Origin: Microbacterium sorbitolivorans
GTDB lineage: Bacteria > Actinomycetota > Actinomycetes > Actinomycetales > Microbacteriaceae
Length of the DNA: 64,000 nt
Assembly (NCBI RefSeq): GCF_003327285.1
Contig: NZ_KZ848473.1
Span: forward strand, 806,001-870,000
Direction: 5' to 3'
The translations under genes and the position numbers were made by a program. This document shows positions 1-9,282 of the stretch, piece by piece. Below the pieces are notes generated by a model. It worked only from the letters and a program-made list of their open reading frames with translations, did no database searches and was not told the DNA's origin. Every line of letters starts with the position of its first letter. Within the stretch, counting starts at the first letter, position 1.

Positions 1-1269
1 GGCACCGACGCCGACGTGCACGAGGTGCGCGAGCAGATCGGCGCCGGCGTTCGCCAGCTGACCGGTTTCGACACGGTCGCCGTCGACGTCGCCGCCGACA
101 TCGAGGGCGCCTGGCGAGGCGCCGCCGAGGGCGCGATCCTCGGTGGGTACTCGTTTGACTCGCTCAAGAATCTCACCGACGAGCAGCGCGCATCGTCGCG
201 CCGCGCGAGCCGCGTGCTCGTGACGGCGCCCGAGGGCGCCTCGGACGACGACCTCGCGCAGGCCCGCGCCGCGGGCGAGGCCGTCGCGCTGGTGAAGGAC
301 CTCGTGTCGACGCCGGCCGACCGCCAGAGCCCCGCACAGCTCGCAGACTACGCGGCCGAGTCGGTCGCCTCGCTCCCCATCCAGGCCACGATCTGGGACG
401 AGCGTGCGCTCGAGGAGGGCGGCTTCGGCGGCATCCTCGGCGTCGGCGCCGGATCCGAGCGCCCGCCGCGCCTCGTGCGCCTCGACTACGCACCCGAGGG
501 CGCCGAGCGCCATGTCGCCCTCGTCGGCAAGGGCATCACCTTCGACACCGGCGGCCTCTCGCTCAAGCCGGCCGCCAGCATGATCGGCATGCAGGAAGAC
601 ATGACGGGTGCCGCCGAGGTTCTCGCCGTCATCCGCGCCGCCGCCCAGCTGCAGCTGCCGGTGCACGTCACCGCATGGATGTGCATCGCCGACAACATGC
701 CCTCCGGCAAGGCCACCCGCCCGGGCGACGTGCTCGTCATGGCCGACGGCACGACCGTCGAGGTCACCAACACCGACGCCGAGGGTCGCCTCGTGCTCGC
801 CGACGGCCTCGTCGCCGCGAGCCGCGAGAACCCCGACGTGATCGTCGATGTCGCGACCCTCACGGGCGCCGTCATCGTCGCCCTCGGCACGCGCCACACC
901 GGCGTGATGGGTCACGGCGATGGCCCCGACGCCTTCCTCCTCGCCGCCGACCGCACCGGCGAGCACGCCTGGGCCCTGCCGCTCCTCGAGCACATGCAGC
1001 CCTCGCTCGACTCGCGCGTCGCCGACATGCAGAACGCCAACATGGGCGACCGCTCGGCCGGCACCGTCTACGCGGCGCTCTTCCTGCAGCGCTTCATCGG
1101 CCGCGTCGACAACGAGGCCGAGGGCGAGCGCATCCCCTGGGTGCACCTCGACATCGCGGGCAGCGGCATGAGCACGTCGACGCCGTACGGCTTCACCGAC
1201 AAGGGCCCGACCGGATCCTCGACGCGCGCGCTCATCGACTTCGTCGCCGCCGGCGGCGACGTCGCCTAA
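1..1269 (+). CDS. pepA: Leucyl aminopeptidase (M17 family), 5'-truncated by window edge
   Basis: This is a cytosolic metalloaminopeptidase that releases N-terminal residues, preferring leucine, with two metal ions. The reading frame is open from the first base, so the gene starts upstream; a GTG at 16 is in frame but is unlikely to be the true start. The family is usually about 490-500 residues, so roughly 70 N-terminal residues are missing. Visible M17 signatures are GKGITFDTGG (metal and catalytic lysine segment), EDMTGAA and NTDAEGRL (bases 769-792). The next gene follows after 22 bp. The same family sits beside the E2 gene in mycobacteria (pepB-dlaT), which supports conserved synteny. Confidence 0.93.
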   Translation, partial: GTDADVHEVREQIGAGVRQLTGFDTVAVDVAADIEGAWRGAAEGAILGGYSFDSLKNLTDEQRASSRRASRVLVTAPEGASDDDLAQARAAGEAVALVKDLVSTPADRQSPAQLADYAAESVASLPIQATIWDERALEEGGFGGILGVGAGSERPPRLVRLDYAPEGAERHVALVGKGITFDTGGLSLKPAASMIGMQEDMTGAAEVLAVIRAAAQLQLPVHVTAWMCIADNMPSGKATRPGDVLVMADGTTVEVTNTDAEGRLVLADGLVAASRENPDVIVDVATLTGAVIVALGTRHTGVMGHGDGPDAFLLAADRTGEHAWALPLLEHMQPSLDSRVADMQNANMGDRSAGTVYAALFLQRFIGRVDNEAEGERIPWVHLDIAGSGMSTSTPYGFTDKGPTGSSTRALIDFVAAGGDVA

Positions 1270-1291
1270 GCCTTAAGGGACGGATCCGCTC

Positions 1292-2695
1292 GTGACGGAC
1301 TTCACCTTCGACCTCGTCGTTCTCGGCGGCGGTAGCGGCGGCTATGCGGCCGCGCTGCGCGCCGCCGAGCTCGGCGCTCGCGCGGTCATCATCGAAAAGG
1401 ACCTCCTCGGGGGCGCCTGCCTGCACCGCGGGTGTGTGCCCACCAAGGCGCTGCTTCACACGGCCGAGGTCGCCGATAGCGTCCGTCACGCGGCCACCGT
1501 CGGCGTCAACGCCACCCTCGACGGCATCGACGCGGCGGCGGCGCTCGAGTGGCGCCGCGCCCTCGTCGCGGGCAAGCACCGTGGGCTGAGCTCGCTCGTG
1601 AAGGCCCGCGGCATCGAGGTCGTCGCGGGCAGCGGCTTCCTCACCTCGGTCGACGGGCGCCCGGCCGTCGCGGTCGGCGACGATCGCTACGTCGGATCCG
1701 ACGTCGTTATCGCGACCGGTTCCTTCTCGCGCACGATCCCCGGCATCGAGCTGTCGGATCGCGTGCTCGACTCCGAGGCCGCCCTGGCGCTCGATTCCGT
1801 GCCCGCCCGCGTCGCCGTCCTCGGCGGCGGGGTCATCGGCGTGGAGTTCGCGAGCGCGTGGCGCTCGCTCGGCGCTGAGGTCACGATCATCGAGGCTCTC
1901 GATCACCTCATCGCGAACGAGGATCCGTCGTCGCGCACCGCGCTCGAAAAGGCGTACCAGCGCCGCGGCATCGCGCTCGAGCTCGGAGCGCGCGTCACGG
2001 GCGTGACCGAGACGCCAGGCGGTGTGTCGGTCGCGATCGAGCGCGGCGGATCCGCCGAGGTCATCGATGCCGACGTGCTCCTCGTCGCTGTCGGCCGCGG
2101 CCCCAACACGAGCGGCCTCGGCCTCGAGGAGGCGGGCGTTGCTCTCGATCGCGGCTTCGTCGTGGCCGACGAACGCCTGCGCACCGCCGCGGCACACGTC
2201 TGGGCGGTCGGCGACATCGTGCCGGGCCCCCAGCTCGCGCACCGTGGATTCCGCCACGGCGTCTTCGTTGCCGAGGCGATCGCGGGCCGCACGCCGGCCC
2301 CGCTCGACGACTCGCTGTTCCCGCGCGTGACGTACTCGACGCCCGAGGTTGCCTCGATCGGCATGACCGAGCCGCAGGCTCGCGAGAAGCACGGCGACCG
2401 CGTCGTCGTGCAGGAGGTCTCGCTCGCGGGTAACGCCAAGAGCGAAATCGTCTCGGCCGGATCCCCCGTCCGCGCCGGATCCGTGAAGGTCGTCGCGCTC
2501 GACGACGGCCCGATTCTCGGCGTGCACCTCGTGGGTGACCGCGTCGGCGAGCTCATCACCGAGGGCCAGCTGGCCGTCGCGTGGGAGGCCCGCGCCGACG
2601 ACCTCGCGCCCCTCATCCACGCCCACCCATCGCAGAGCGAAGCCCTCGGGGAAGCATTCCTCGCCCTCGCGGGTTCTCCCCTACACACGATGTGA
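1292..2695 (+). CDS. lpdA: Dihydrolipoyl dehydrogenase (E3)
   Basis: This flavoprotein reoxidises dihydrolipoyl groups of 2-oxoacid dehydrogenase complexes with NAD+. The 467-residue protein starts with GTG and is normal length. It shows an N-terminal FAD motif GGGSGGYAAALRAAELG, the redox-active pair C43-LHRG-C48 within GGACLHRGCVPTK, a second nucleotide-binding motif GGGVIGVEFASAW, and the C-terminal HPSQSE segment carrying the catalytic His-Glu pair. It lies directly upstream of the lipoylated E2 gene, so both serve the same complex. The Shine-Dalgarno signal is weak. A GGATCC hexamer falls in the 22-bp spacer before it. Confidence 0.95.
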   Translation: MTDFTFDLVVLGGGSGGYAAALRAAELGARAVIIEKDLLGGACLHRGCVPTKALLHTAEVADSVRHAATVGVNATLDGIDAAAALEWRRALVAGKHRGLSSLVKARGIEVVAGSGFLTSVDGRPAVAVGDDRYVGSDVVIATGSFSRTIPGIELSDRVLDSEAALALDSVPARVAVLGGGVIGVEFASAWRSLGAEVTIIEALDHLIANEDPSSRTALEKAYQRRGIALELGARVTGVTETPGGVSVAIERGGSAEVIDADVLLVAVGRGPNTSGLGLEEAGVALDRGFVVADERLRTAAAHVWAVGDIVPGPQLAHRGFRHGVFVAEAIAGRTPAPLDDSLFPRVTYSTPEVASIGMTEPQAREKHGDRVVVQEVSLAGNAKSEIVSAGSPVRAGSVKVVALDDGPILGVHLVGDRVGELITEGQLAVAWEARADDLAPLIHAHPSQSEALGEAFLALAGSPLHTM

Positions 2696-2785
2696 CGCCG
2701 CGCCCATCTGACACTCACGTGGCAGTGGGCGCAGTGCCCTAAGCTGATACAAGAATTCAACCTTTTTCTAAAAGGAGACTCACAT

Positions 2786-4894
2786 ATGAGTACTTCCGTT
2801 GTCCTCCCCGCGCTCGGCGAGAGCGTCACCGAGGGAACGGTCACTCGCTGGCTGAAGCAGGTCGGCGACACCGTTGAGGTCGACGAGCCGCTGCTCGAGG
2901 TCTCGACCGACAAGGTCGACACCGAGATCCCTTCGCCCGTCTCGGGTGTTCTTGAGGCGATCTTCGCCGACGAGGACGAGACGATCGAGGTCGGCGCACA
3001 GCTCGCGATCGTCGGTGACGGATCCGGTGCCACGGCGGCCCCTGCCGCCCCCGCCGCTGAGCCCGCCGCAGCTCCCGAGGCCCCGGCCCAGGAGGCCGCG
3101 CCCGCCGCAGCTCCTGCCCCCGCCGCTTCCGGCGATGCCACCGACGTCACGCTCCCCGAGCTCGGCGAGAGCGTCACCGAGGGCACCGTCACGCGCTGGC
3201 TGAAGCAGGTCGGCGACACGATCGAGGTCGACGAGCCGCTGCTCGAGATCTCGACCGACAAGGTCGACACCGAGGTTCCCTCGCCCGTCGCCGGTACCGT
3301 TCTCGAGCTCCTCGCGGCTGAGGACGACACCGTCGAGATCGGCGCCGTGCTCGCGCGCATCGGTTCGGGTGCAGCTTCGGCCCCCGCCGCTCCTGCCGCC
3401 GCGCCCGCAGCTCCGGCTGCTGCCCCGGCCGCCGAGGCACCCGCCCCCGAGGCCGCCCCGGCCGCCGCCGCACCGGCGCCCGCCGCTGCCGCCTCCGGCG
3501 ACGCCACCGACGTCACGCTCCCCGAGCTCGGCGAGAGCGTCACCGAGGGCACCGTCACGCGCCTGCTCAAGCAGGTCGGCGACACCATCGAGGTCGACGA
3601 GGCCCTGATCGAGATCTCGACCGACAAGGTTGACACCGAGGTTCCCTCGCCCGTCGCCGGCACGATTATCGAGCTCCTCGTGGGCGAGGACGACACCGTC
3701 GAGATCGGCGCGGTCCTCGCACGCATCGGCTCCGGCACCCCCGCCGCGGCTCCGGCCGCTGCTCCCGCCGCTCCGGCTCCGGCCGCCGCTCCGGCACCCG
3801 CCGCTGCTCCCGCTCCGGCCGCTGCTCCCGCCGCGCCGGCTCCGGCCGCCGCTCCGACACCCGCCGCTGCTCCGGCACCCGCCGCCGCTCCCGCAGCGGC
3901 CGCCGCCCCGGCTCCGGCCGCTGCACCGGCACCCGACGCGGCCCCCGCAGCCGCGTCGACCGACGCCTCGGGCAAGACCTACGTCACGCCGCTCGTTCGC
4001 AAGATCGCCGCCCAGAACGGCGTCGACCTCGCGACCGTGACCGGCACGGGCGTCGGTGGCCGCATCCGTAAGGAAGACGTGCTCGCCGCCGCGAAGGCCC
4101 CGGCCGCCGCCGCCCCGGCAGCAGCGCCCGCCGCTGCCCCGGCCGCTGCCGCTCCGGCAACCGCGCTTGAGACGTCGCCGCTGCGCGGCACGACCCAGCC
4201 GATGAGCCGCCTCCGCAAGGTTGTGGCCTCGCGCGCCGTCGAGTCGCTCAACACGACCGCGCAGCTCACGACGATCGTTGAGGTCGACGTGACGAAGCTG
4301 TCGCAGTTCCGCGACCAGTACAAGAACGACTTCCTCGCGAAGACCGGCCAGAAGCTGTCCTTCCTGTCGTTCTTCTCGCTGGCCGCCGTTGAGGCGCTCA
4401 AGGCCTACCCGATCATCAATTCGACGGTCGACGGCGACAACATCGTCTACCCCGACCACGAGAACCTCTCGATCGCGGTTGACACGCCGAAGGGCCTCTA
4501 CACGCCCGTTCTGCGCGACGCCTCGTCGAAGTCGATCGCCGAGATCGCGGCCGGCATCGCCGACCTCGCCGCTCGCACGCGCGACAGCAAGCTGAAGCCC
4601 GACGACCTTGCCGGCGGTACCTTCACAATCACCAACACGGGTTCGCGCGGCGCGCTGTTCGACACGCCGCTCGTCTTCCTCCCGCAGTCGGCGATCCTCG
4701 GTACCGGCATCGTCTACAAGCGCCCCGGCGTGACGAAGGTCGACGGCATCGACGCGATCGGCGTGCGCTCGTACGTCTACCTCGCGCTGTCGTACGACCA
4801 CCGCACGATCGACGGTGCTGACGCGGCCCGTTACCTCTCGGCGGTCAAGAACCGCCTCGAGGAGGCCAACTTCACCGCGAACCTCGGCATGTAA
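2786..4894 (+). CDS. sucB: Dihydrolipoamide acyltransferase (E2) with three lipoyl domains
   Basis: This is the core acyltransferase of 2-oxoacid dehydrogenase complexes; in Actinobacteria one such E2 (DlaT/AceF/SucB) often serves both pyruvate and 2-oxoglutarate complexes. The 702-residue protein has three near-identical lipoyl domains with lipoyl-lysines K43, K159 and K281 in STDKVDTE. Ala/Pro-rich hinges follow, the longest at about residues 318-390. A peripheral-subunit-binding domain covers about 398-436, and the catalytic domain ends with the HRTIDG active-site motif (H672, D676). A strong AAGGAG precedes ATG 2786. lpdA lies upstream and lipB/lipA, which make its cofactor, are in the same window. 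Sequence alone cannot settle which oxoacid complex it belongs to. Confidence 0.94.
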   Translation: MSTSVVLPALGESVTEGTVTRWLKQVGDTVEVDEPLLEVSTDKVDTEIPSPVSGVLEAIFADEDETIEVGAQLAIVGDGSGATAAPAAPAAEPAAAPEAPAQEAAPAAAPAPAASGDATDVTLPELGESVTEGTVTRWLKQVGDTIEVDEPLLEISTDKVDTEVPSPVAGTVLELLAAEDDTVEIGAVLARIGSGAASAPAAPAAAPAAPAAAPAAEAPAPEAAPAAAAPAPAAAASGDATDVTLPELGESVTEGTVTRLLKQVGDTIEVDEALIEISTDKVDTEVPSPVAGTIIELLVGEDDTVEIGAVLARIGSGTPAAAPAAAPAAPAPAAAPAPAAAPAPAAAPAAPAPAAAPTPAAAPAPAAAPAAAAAPAPAAAPAPDAAPAAASTDASGKTYVTPLVRKIAAQNGVDLATVTGTGVGGRIRKEDVLAAAKAPAAAAPAAAPAAAPAAAAPATALETSPLRGTTQPMSRLRKVVASRAVESLNTTAQLTTIVEVDVTKLSQFRDQYKNDFLAKTGQKLSFLSFFSLAAVEALKAYPIINSTVDGDNIVYPDHENLSIAVDTPKGLYTPVLRDASSKSIAEIAAGIADLAARTRDSKLKPDDLAGGTFTITNTGSRGALFDTPLVFLPQSAILGTGIVYKRPGVTKVDGIDAIGVRSYVYLALSYDHRTIDGADAARYLSAVKNRLEEANFTANLGM

Positions 4895-4906
4895 TCCAGG
4901 TTCCTA

Positions 4907-4944
4907 GAGGAGGGGGTCGCACCGAAAGGTGCGGCCCCCTCCTC
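4907..4944. terminator. Hairpin between convergent genes (bidirectional terminator)
   Basis: A GC-rich inverted repeat has arms of about 17 nt closing on a GAAA tetraloop. It lies 13 bp after the E2 stop and just before the stop of the convergent gene at 4958. There is no clear T-run, as is common for actinobacterial terminators. Confidence 0.75.
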
Positions 4945-4957
4945 GTCGTATCGGGCC

Positions 4958-6301
4958 CTATTCCGGCGCCGCGTAGAGGTCGCGCACGCGCCAGCCCTCG
5001 TCGCTCCGCTCGATCACGAGCAGCTGACGATCGGCCTCGGGCGCCGCGACCTCGAGCAGGGCGACGGCGCCGTAGTCGTCGACGAGGCTCACGGCGCGGT
5101 CGCCGCGCGCCGCCGCACCCGAGCGCTCCACGCCGTCGGGAGCCCGGCAGGCCTCCCCGCACGCGTCCCACGCCGCGAGGATCTCCCCCGCCGCCGCGAC
5201 GGCGTCGAGGCTCGGCGCCGGATCCGCGGGTGCGGGTTGTTCGCTCTCCTCCGGCGGCTCGGTCCGCTCGGTATCTCCGGCCTGCTCCGTCCGCGTGGCC
5301 ACCGGATCCGGCGCCTGCTCGCGCGCCCGCGCGTCCGGCGCGCCCGCCGGCCACAGCATCCCGACCGCGACGACGACCGCCGCGGCCGCGGATCCGACGA
5401 TCACGAGCGGCCACCGCGCGCCCCTCGAGGCGGCCCCCTTCTTCTTTTCGCGGCGACTGCGTCGATCCCTCTCATACGCGGCGCGCTCGCGCCGCTGCGC
5501 GAGGCGCGCGCTCAGCGATGAGATCGCGTCACGCAGCGCCTCGCCGAGCGACGAGTCGATGTGGCGATCGATCGCGTCGCGCAGCCACGCGAGGCGGCCG
5601 TCGGTCTCGGCCGCGTCGAACGCGATGACGCGCCCGGGCCGCGGGGTGGCGTCGCCACCGAGGTCGTCACTCTGAATGGGTTGGGGCGCCGCGGCGTCGA
5701 AGAGCGGCTCCTCGAGGTCGTCCAGCCGGTGTGCGAGCGTGTCGGGGTGGTCGAGAGCCGAGCGCACGTCATCGATCGCGCGGGCGAGCACCCGGTCGTC
5801 GATCTGCGACGCCACGCGGTCGACGAGCACACGCGACGCGGCCACGATAGATTCCCCTGCGCCCTCGGCGAACGCGAACATCGGCCGACCGTCGACCGCG
5901 ATCCACCACTCGCCCTCGCCATCGGTCACGCCGATCGCCGCGGCCTCCGCGACGCCGCGCACGAGAGAGACGAGAAGCGTCACCGCCTCGCCTCGCCTCC
6001 AGCCCACCCCGGCCGCCTCCCGCCTGCCACAGGCCCGCGCGACCGACTCGCGCACGTCGGGCAGCACGACCTCGTGCCCCTCGGCATGCCGCACGACATC
6101 GAGCGGCGCCAGCAGGTGCTGGGATCCGGCGCACCGCCAACCCGCCCACTCCGTGAGCGTCGACGTGTCGACGAGCAGCACCGTTTCGTCCTCGTGTAGC
6201 GTGCCCCGCGTCGCGGCGTAGGGCACCTCGGGCCGCGCGATGTGGCGGATGCGGTGGACGGCCGCGTCGAGCGCCTCGGCGGTGGGTACTATCGCGTCCA
6301 T
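4958..6301 (-). CDS. Hypothetical membrane-anchored protein, possibly pseudokinase-like
   Basis: I do not recognise this gene with certainty. The 447-residue reading (ATG 6301; 6313 also possible) has an N-terminal cytoplasmic part of about 300 residues, a basic stretch RRSRREKKKG, one transmembrane helix (about 22 residues of I/V/A/G), a Pro/Glu/Thr-rich extracellular linker and a small C-terminal domain with a C..C pair in DACGEACRAP. The N-terminal half has kinase-like spacing (an LLAPLDVV segment, then GEAVTLLVSLVRGVAEA, then VDGRPMFAF) but no HRD or DFG motif. A degenerate kinase-like fold is therefore only a guess. It is divergent from the DUF4191 gene. Longer readings of this frame run into that gene and are artefacts. 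Confidence 0.6.
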   Translation of the reverse strand: MDAIVPTAEALDAAVHRIRHIARPEVPYAATRGTLHEDETVLLVDTSTLTEWAGWRCAGSQHLLAPLDVVRHAEGHEVVLPDVRESVARACGRREAAGVGWRRGEAVTLLVSLVRGVAEAAAIGVTDGEGEWWIAVDGRPMFAFAEGAGESIVAASRVLVDRVASQIDDRVLARAIDDVRSALDHPDTLAHRLDDLEEPLFDAAAPQPIQSDDLGGDATPRPGRVIAFDAAETDGRLAWLRDAIDRHIDSSLGEALRDAISSLSARLAQRRERAAYERDRRSRREKKKGAASRGARWPLVIVGSAAAAVVVAVGMLWPAGAPDARAREQAPDPVATRTEQAGDTERTEPPEESEQPAPADPAPSLDAVAAAGEILAAWDACGEACRAPDGVERSGAAARGDRAVSLVDDYGAVALLEVAAPEADRQLLVIERSDEGWRVRDLYAAPE

Positions 6302-6437
6302 GTCCCCCAGCATCGTGCGATCGGCGCCGCCCCGCTCGCCGAAAGGGGCGTTCTGGGGATAACTTCTGCGTATCGCGCCCTGTGCACACGTTGACCCGGC
6401 ATGCGGTGTCCAGCCCGGGCTAGGTAAACTGGACCGT

Positions 6438-7154
6438 ATGGCATCACGCACGGCAGCCCCCGAGAAGCGTCCGGGGATCTTCTCCACGATCAAACAGCTC
6501 ATCACCTTCACGAAGGATCCGTTCCCGTGGGTGGTGTGGATCCTGCCGCTCATCCTCTTCGTCGGCGCCGGCCTCGGCGTCATCTTCGCGTTCGCGACGC
6601 AGCAGCGCTGGTGGTTCGCGATCCTCTGGGGCTTCTTCGGCCTCATGGTCGGCATCATCGTCGCGATGCTCTTCATGAACCGCCTCGCAACGAAGGCCAT
6701 GTACATCAAGCTCGACGGCATGCCGGGCGCCGGCGGTCACGTCGTGTCGAACATGCTCGGCCGCAACTGGCGCGGCGAGGAGATGCCCGTCGGCATCAAC
6801 CCGAAGACGCAGGACGTCGTCTACCGCGCCGTCGGCCGCGGCGGCGTCGTACTCGTCGGCGAGGGCTCGCGCTCGAAGCTCGAGAAGCTCATGAAGAAGG
6901 AGCGCACGGTCGCGCGCCGCATCACGCACGACTCCGTGCCCGTCACCGAGTTCTACATCGGCAAGGGCGACGGCGAGATCGCGATCGACCAGCTCGCCAA
7001 GCACATCAAGAAGCTGCCGAAGACGGTCGACCGCAACGGTATGGCTCAGCTCATCGCCCGCACCGAGTCGATCTCGCGCGGTGGCGCCGCGGCCCTGCCG
7101 ATCCCGAAGGGCATCGACCCCATGCGCGCCCGCGCACCCAAGACGCCGCGCTGA
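6438..7154 (+). CDS. DUF4191 family membrane protein
   Basis: This 238-residue protein has two transmembrane helices near residues 35-60 and 65-90, followed by the family-typical sequence MYIKLDGMPGAGG and a basic cytoplasmic C-terminal half. DUF4191 proteins are conserved in Actinobacteria next to RDD and glnA genes (Rv2219-Rv2219A-glnA1 in mycobacteria), and that order is kept here. The function is unknown. The gene is followed at once by a textbook terminator. Confidence 0.85.
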   Translation: MASRTAAPEKRPGIFSTIKQLITFTKDPFPWVVWILPLILFVGAGLGVIFAFATQQRWWFAILWGFFGLMVGIIVAMLFMNRLATKAMYIKLDGMPGAGGHVVSNMLGRNWRGEEMPVGINPKTQDVVYRAVGRGGVVLVGEGSRSKLEKLMKKERTVARRITHDSVPVTEFYIGKGDGEIAIDQLAKHIKKLPKTVDRNGMAQLIARTESISRGGAAALPIPKGIDPMRARAPKTPR

Positions 7155-7181
7155 TCCGAGACGAACGCCGTTCGGATACCG

Positions 7182-7210
7182 AAAACGCCCCGCTTCTGCG
7201 GGGCGTTTTT
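7182..7210. terminator. Rho-independent terminator, bidirectional
   Basis: The stem AACGCCCCGC / GCGGGGCGTT closes a TTCT loop and is flanked by an A-run on the left and a T-run on the right. It can therefore serve both the DUF4191 gene and the convergent RDD gene. Confidence 0.92.
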
Positions 7211-7220
7211 CCTGTCTGCC

Positions 7221-7625
7221 TTAGCGGGCGCGGACCAGGATCGTGCCGGCTGCGAGGTCGTGGAGGCCGCGGTTATCGGCGTCCCAGATCGCGGCGGGGA
7301 TCACGATAACCGTGAGCGCGGCGCGGATGAGCGGGCGCCAGATGCCCGTCCAGGATCCATCGGCGCGCGTGACGCGCAGGCCCCAGATGCGGTGCCCGGG
7401 GCTACCGCCGGCCGTCGGGATGAACACGATCTGCAGGACGAAGAAGATGATGAGCTCCGACCACCAGGTGTAGTCGAAGAACGCGGCCGAGATCAGCACG
7501 ACGGCGGCCCAATCGGTCGCGAACGCACCGATCCTGCGCGGCAGCGTCGCGAGGCTTCCGGGTCCGCTCTGCGGGAGGCCGAGAGACTTGCCGGCGTAGT
7601 CGGGCGAGGATGCAGAACTGGTCAC
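7221..7625 (-). CDS. RDD family membrane protein
   Basis: This 134-residue integral membrane protein carries the RDD-type start of its first helix (RRIGAFATDW) and the typical GHRIWGLRVTRADGS loop between later helices. The start is GTG at 7625. Small RDD proteins sit next to glnA1 in many Actinobacteria; their role is not established, though some RDD proteins have been linked to ion transport. It is divergent from glnA1, so the 183-bp gap to glnA1 holds promoters for both genes. Confidence 0.85.
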   Translation of the reverse strand: MTSSASSPDYAGKSLGLPQSGPGSLATLPRRIGAFATDWAAVVLISAAFFDYTWWSELIIFFVLQIVFIPTAGGSPGHRIWGLRVTRADGSWTGIWRPLIRAALTVIVIPAAIWDADNRGLHDLAAGTILVRAR

Positions 7626-7698
7626 GGATCCACCCTATTCGGCGGCGATGTGGCGGCTCTGGGAGGCGGGCGAGTTTGAGTCCTGAGCAGCAACCCCC

Positions 7699-7714
7699 GT
7701 AACATCGGGGAAAC
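7699..7714 (+). promoter_or_regulatory. GlnR-type operator upstream of glnA1
   Basis: The sequence GTAAC-N6-GAAAC matches the actinobacterial GlnR consensus gTnAc-n6-GaAAc. It lies 95 bp upstream of the glnA1 start, where a nitrogen-responsive activator site would be expected. The match is visible; binding is inferred. Confidence 0.6.
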
Positions 7715-7808
7715 ACACGAGACATGCCGGAGCAATCGTGCGGCGGTAGTTTCGACGAGTCAGCCCGGCTGGCGCTGATCCGACATCTCTCCCATATCTG
7801 GAGCTTTC

Positions 7809-9233
7809 ATGTTCAAGGACCCGTCCGAAGTTCTCGCCTATATCCAGGAAGAGGACGTCAAGTTCCTCGACATCCGCTTCACCGACCTCCCCGGTGTGCA
7901 GCAGCACTTCAACATCCCTGCGTCGACGGTCGATGAAGACTTCTTCACCACGGGCCAGATGTTCGATGGTTCCTCGATCCGCGGTTTCGCGTCGATCGAC
8001 GAGTCGGACCTGCAGCTCATCCCGGATGTGACGACGGCGTACATCGACCCGTTCCGCACCCACAAGACGCTCGTCATGATCTTCGACATCTACAACCCGC
8101 GCAACGGCGAGGTGTACTCGAAGGACCCGCGTCAGGTCGCCAAGAAGGCCGAGAAGTACCTCGCGTCGACGGGCATCGCCGACACCGCGTTCTTCGCCCC
8201 CGAGGCCGAGTTCTACATCTTCGACGACGTTCGCTACGAGGTCACCGGCGGCAAGAGCTTCTACTCGGTCGACTCGGACGAGGCGCACTGGAACAGCGGC
8301 CGCGAGGAAGAGAGCGGCAACCTCGGTAACAAGACCAGTGTCAAGGGTGGCTACTTCCCCGTCGCTCCCGTCGACAAGCAGGCCGACCTGCGCGACGAGA
8401 TCTGCCTGAACCTCGAGGGCGTTGGCCTTCAGCTCGAGCGCTCGCACCACGAGGTGGGTGCCCCCGGCCAGGCCGAGATCAACTACCGCTTCGACACGAT
8501 GGTGCATGCGGCTGACGACGTTCTCAAGTTCAAGTACGTCGTGAAGAACACGGCTGAGGAGTGGGGCAAGACCGCCACCTTCATGCCGAAGCCGATCTTC
8601 GGCGACAACGGCTCGGGCATGCACACGCACCAGTCGCTGTGGCTCGACGGCAAGCCCCTCTTCTTCGACGAGCAGGGCTACGGCCAGCTCTCGGACATCG
8701 CCCGCTGGTACATCGGCGGCATCCTCAAGCACGCCCCGTCGCTGCTCGCGTTCACGAACCCGACGATCAACAGCTACCACCGCCTGGTCAAGGGCTTCGA
8801 GGCGCCGATCAACCTGGTCTACTCGGCCGGTAACCGCTCGGCCGCGATCCGCATCCCGCTGACCGGATCCAACCCGAAGGCCAAGCGCATCGAGTTCCGC
8901 GCCCCCGACGCCTCGGGTAACCCCTACTTCGCCTTCGCGGCGCAGCTGATGGCGGGCCTCGACGGCATCAAGAACCGCATCGAGCCGATGGACCCGATCG
9001 ACAAGGACCTCTACGAGCTTCCCCCCGAGGAGGCCAAGAGCATCCCCCAGGTGCCGACGACCCTCCCCGAGGTGCTCGAGGCGCTCCGCGCCGACCACGC
9101 CTACCTGCTCGAGGGCGGCGTCTTCACGCAGGAGCTCATCGACACGTGGATCGACTACAAGTACGAGAAGGAGATCCTGCCGATGGCGCAGCGTCCCCAC
9201 CCGTACGAGTTCGAGCTCTACTACGGCGTGTGA
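7809..9233 (+). CDS. glnA: Glutamine synthetase type I (adenylylatable)
   Basis: This enzyme makes glutamine from glutamate, ammonia and ATP as a dodecamer. The 474-residue protein has the family start (FDGSSIRGF), the ATP and metal signature around [16 protein letters not shown], and the adenylylation tyrosine Y402 in [10 protein letters not shown]. It is thus the target of GlnE, encoded at 41582-44569. A GlnR-like site lies upstream. Its last codons (ELYYGV plus the stop) form the left attachment repeat of the 28-kb island. The insertion leaves the coding sequence intact but gives it a new downstream region. Confidence 0.97.
   Translation: MFKDPSEVLAYIQEEDVKFLDIRFTDLPGVQQHFNIPASTVDEDFFTTGQMFDGSSIRGFASIDESDLQLIPDVTTAYIDPFRTHKTLVMIFDIYNPRNGEVYSKDPRQVAKKAEKYLASTGIADTAFFAPEAEFYIFDDVRYEVTGGKSFYSVDSDEAHWNSGREEESGNLGNKTSVKGGYFPVAPVDKQADLRDEICLNLEGVGLQLERSHHEVGAPGQAEINYRFDTMVHAADDVLKFKYVVKNTAEEWGKTATFMPKPIFGDNGSGMHTHQSLWLDGKPLFFDEQGYGQLSDIARWYIGGILKHAPSLLAFTNPTINSYHRLVKGFEAPINLVYSAGNRSAAIRIPLTGSNPKAKRIEFRAPDASGNPYFAFAAQLMAGLDGIKNRIEPMDPIDKDLYELPPEEAKSIPQVPTTLPEVLEALRADHAYLLEGGVFTQELIDTWIDYKYEKEILPMAQRPHPYEFELYYGV
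9212..9231 (+). repeat. attL: 20-bp direct repeat at island left end
   Basis: CGAGCTCTACTACGGCGTGT covers the last codons of glnA1 through the first base of its stop codon. An identical copy lies at 37237-37256. Similarity ends at both edges of the 20 bp, as expected for a tyrosine-recombinase crossover core. Confidence 0.85.
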
Positions 9234-9282
9234 CTTCGCGGGGCTCTGAGGAACGCTCTCCCAGCCTGCGAGCCCAGTGAAT

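Noticed and set aside
3736-3960. Tandem short repeats that could suggest a CRISPR or VNTR array
   Set aside because: They are in-frame Ala/Pro codons of the E2 hinge, without spacers or constant repeat length. No CRISPR array was seen anywhere in the window.
1232-4801. Several long minus-strand frames opposite lpdA and the E2 gene
   Set aside because: These are low-complexity shadows of the Ala/Pro-rich E2 repeats and of lpdA; they show no recognisable protein features.
6385-6437. TTGACC as a -35 element for the DUF4191 gene
   Set aside because: The nearest -10-like sequence is 24 or more bases away, too far for a standard promoter.
9212-9231. tRNA gene as the island's attachment site
   Set aside because: No tRNA-like cloverleaf is present at either boundary; the repeated 20 bp is coding sequence of glnA1.
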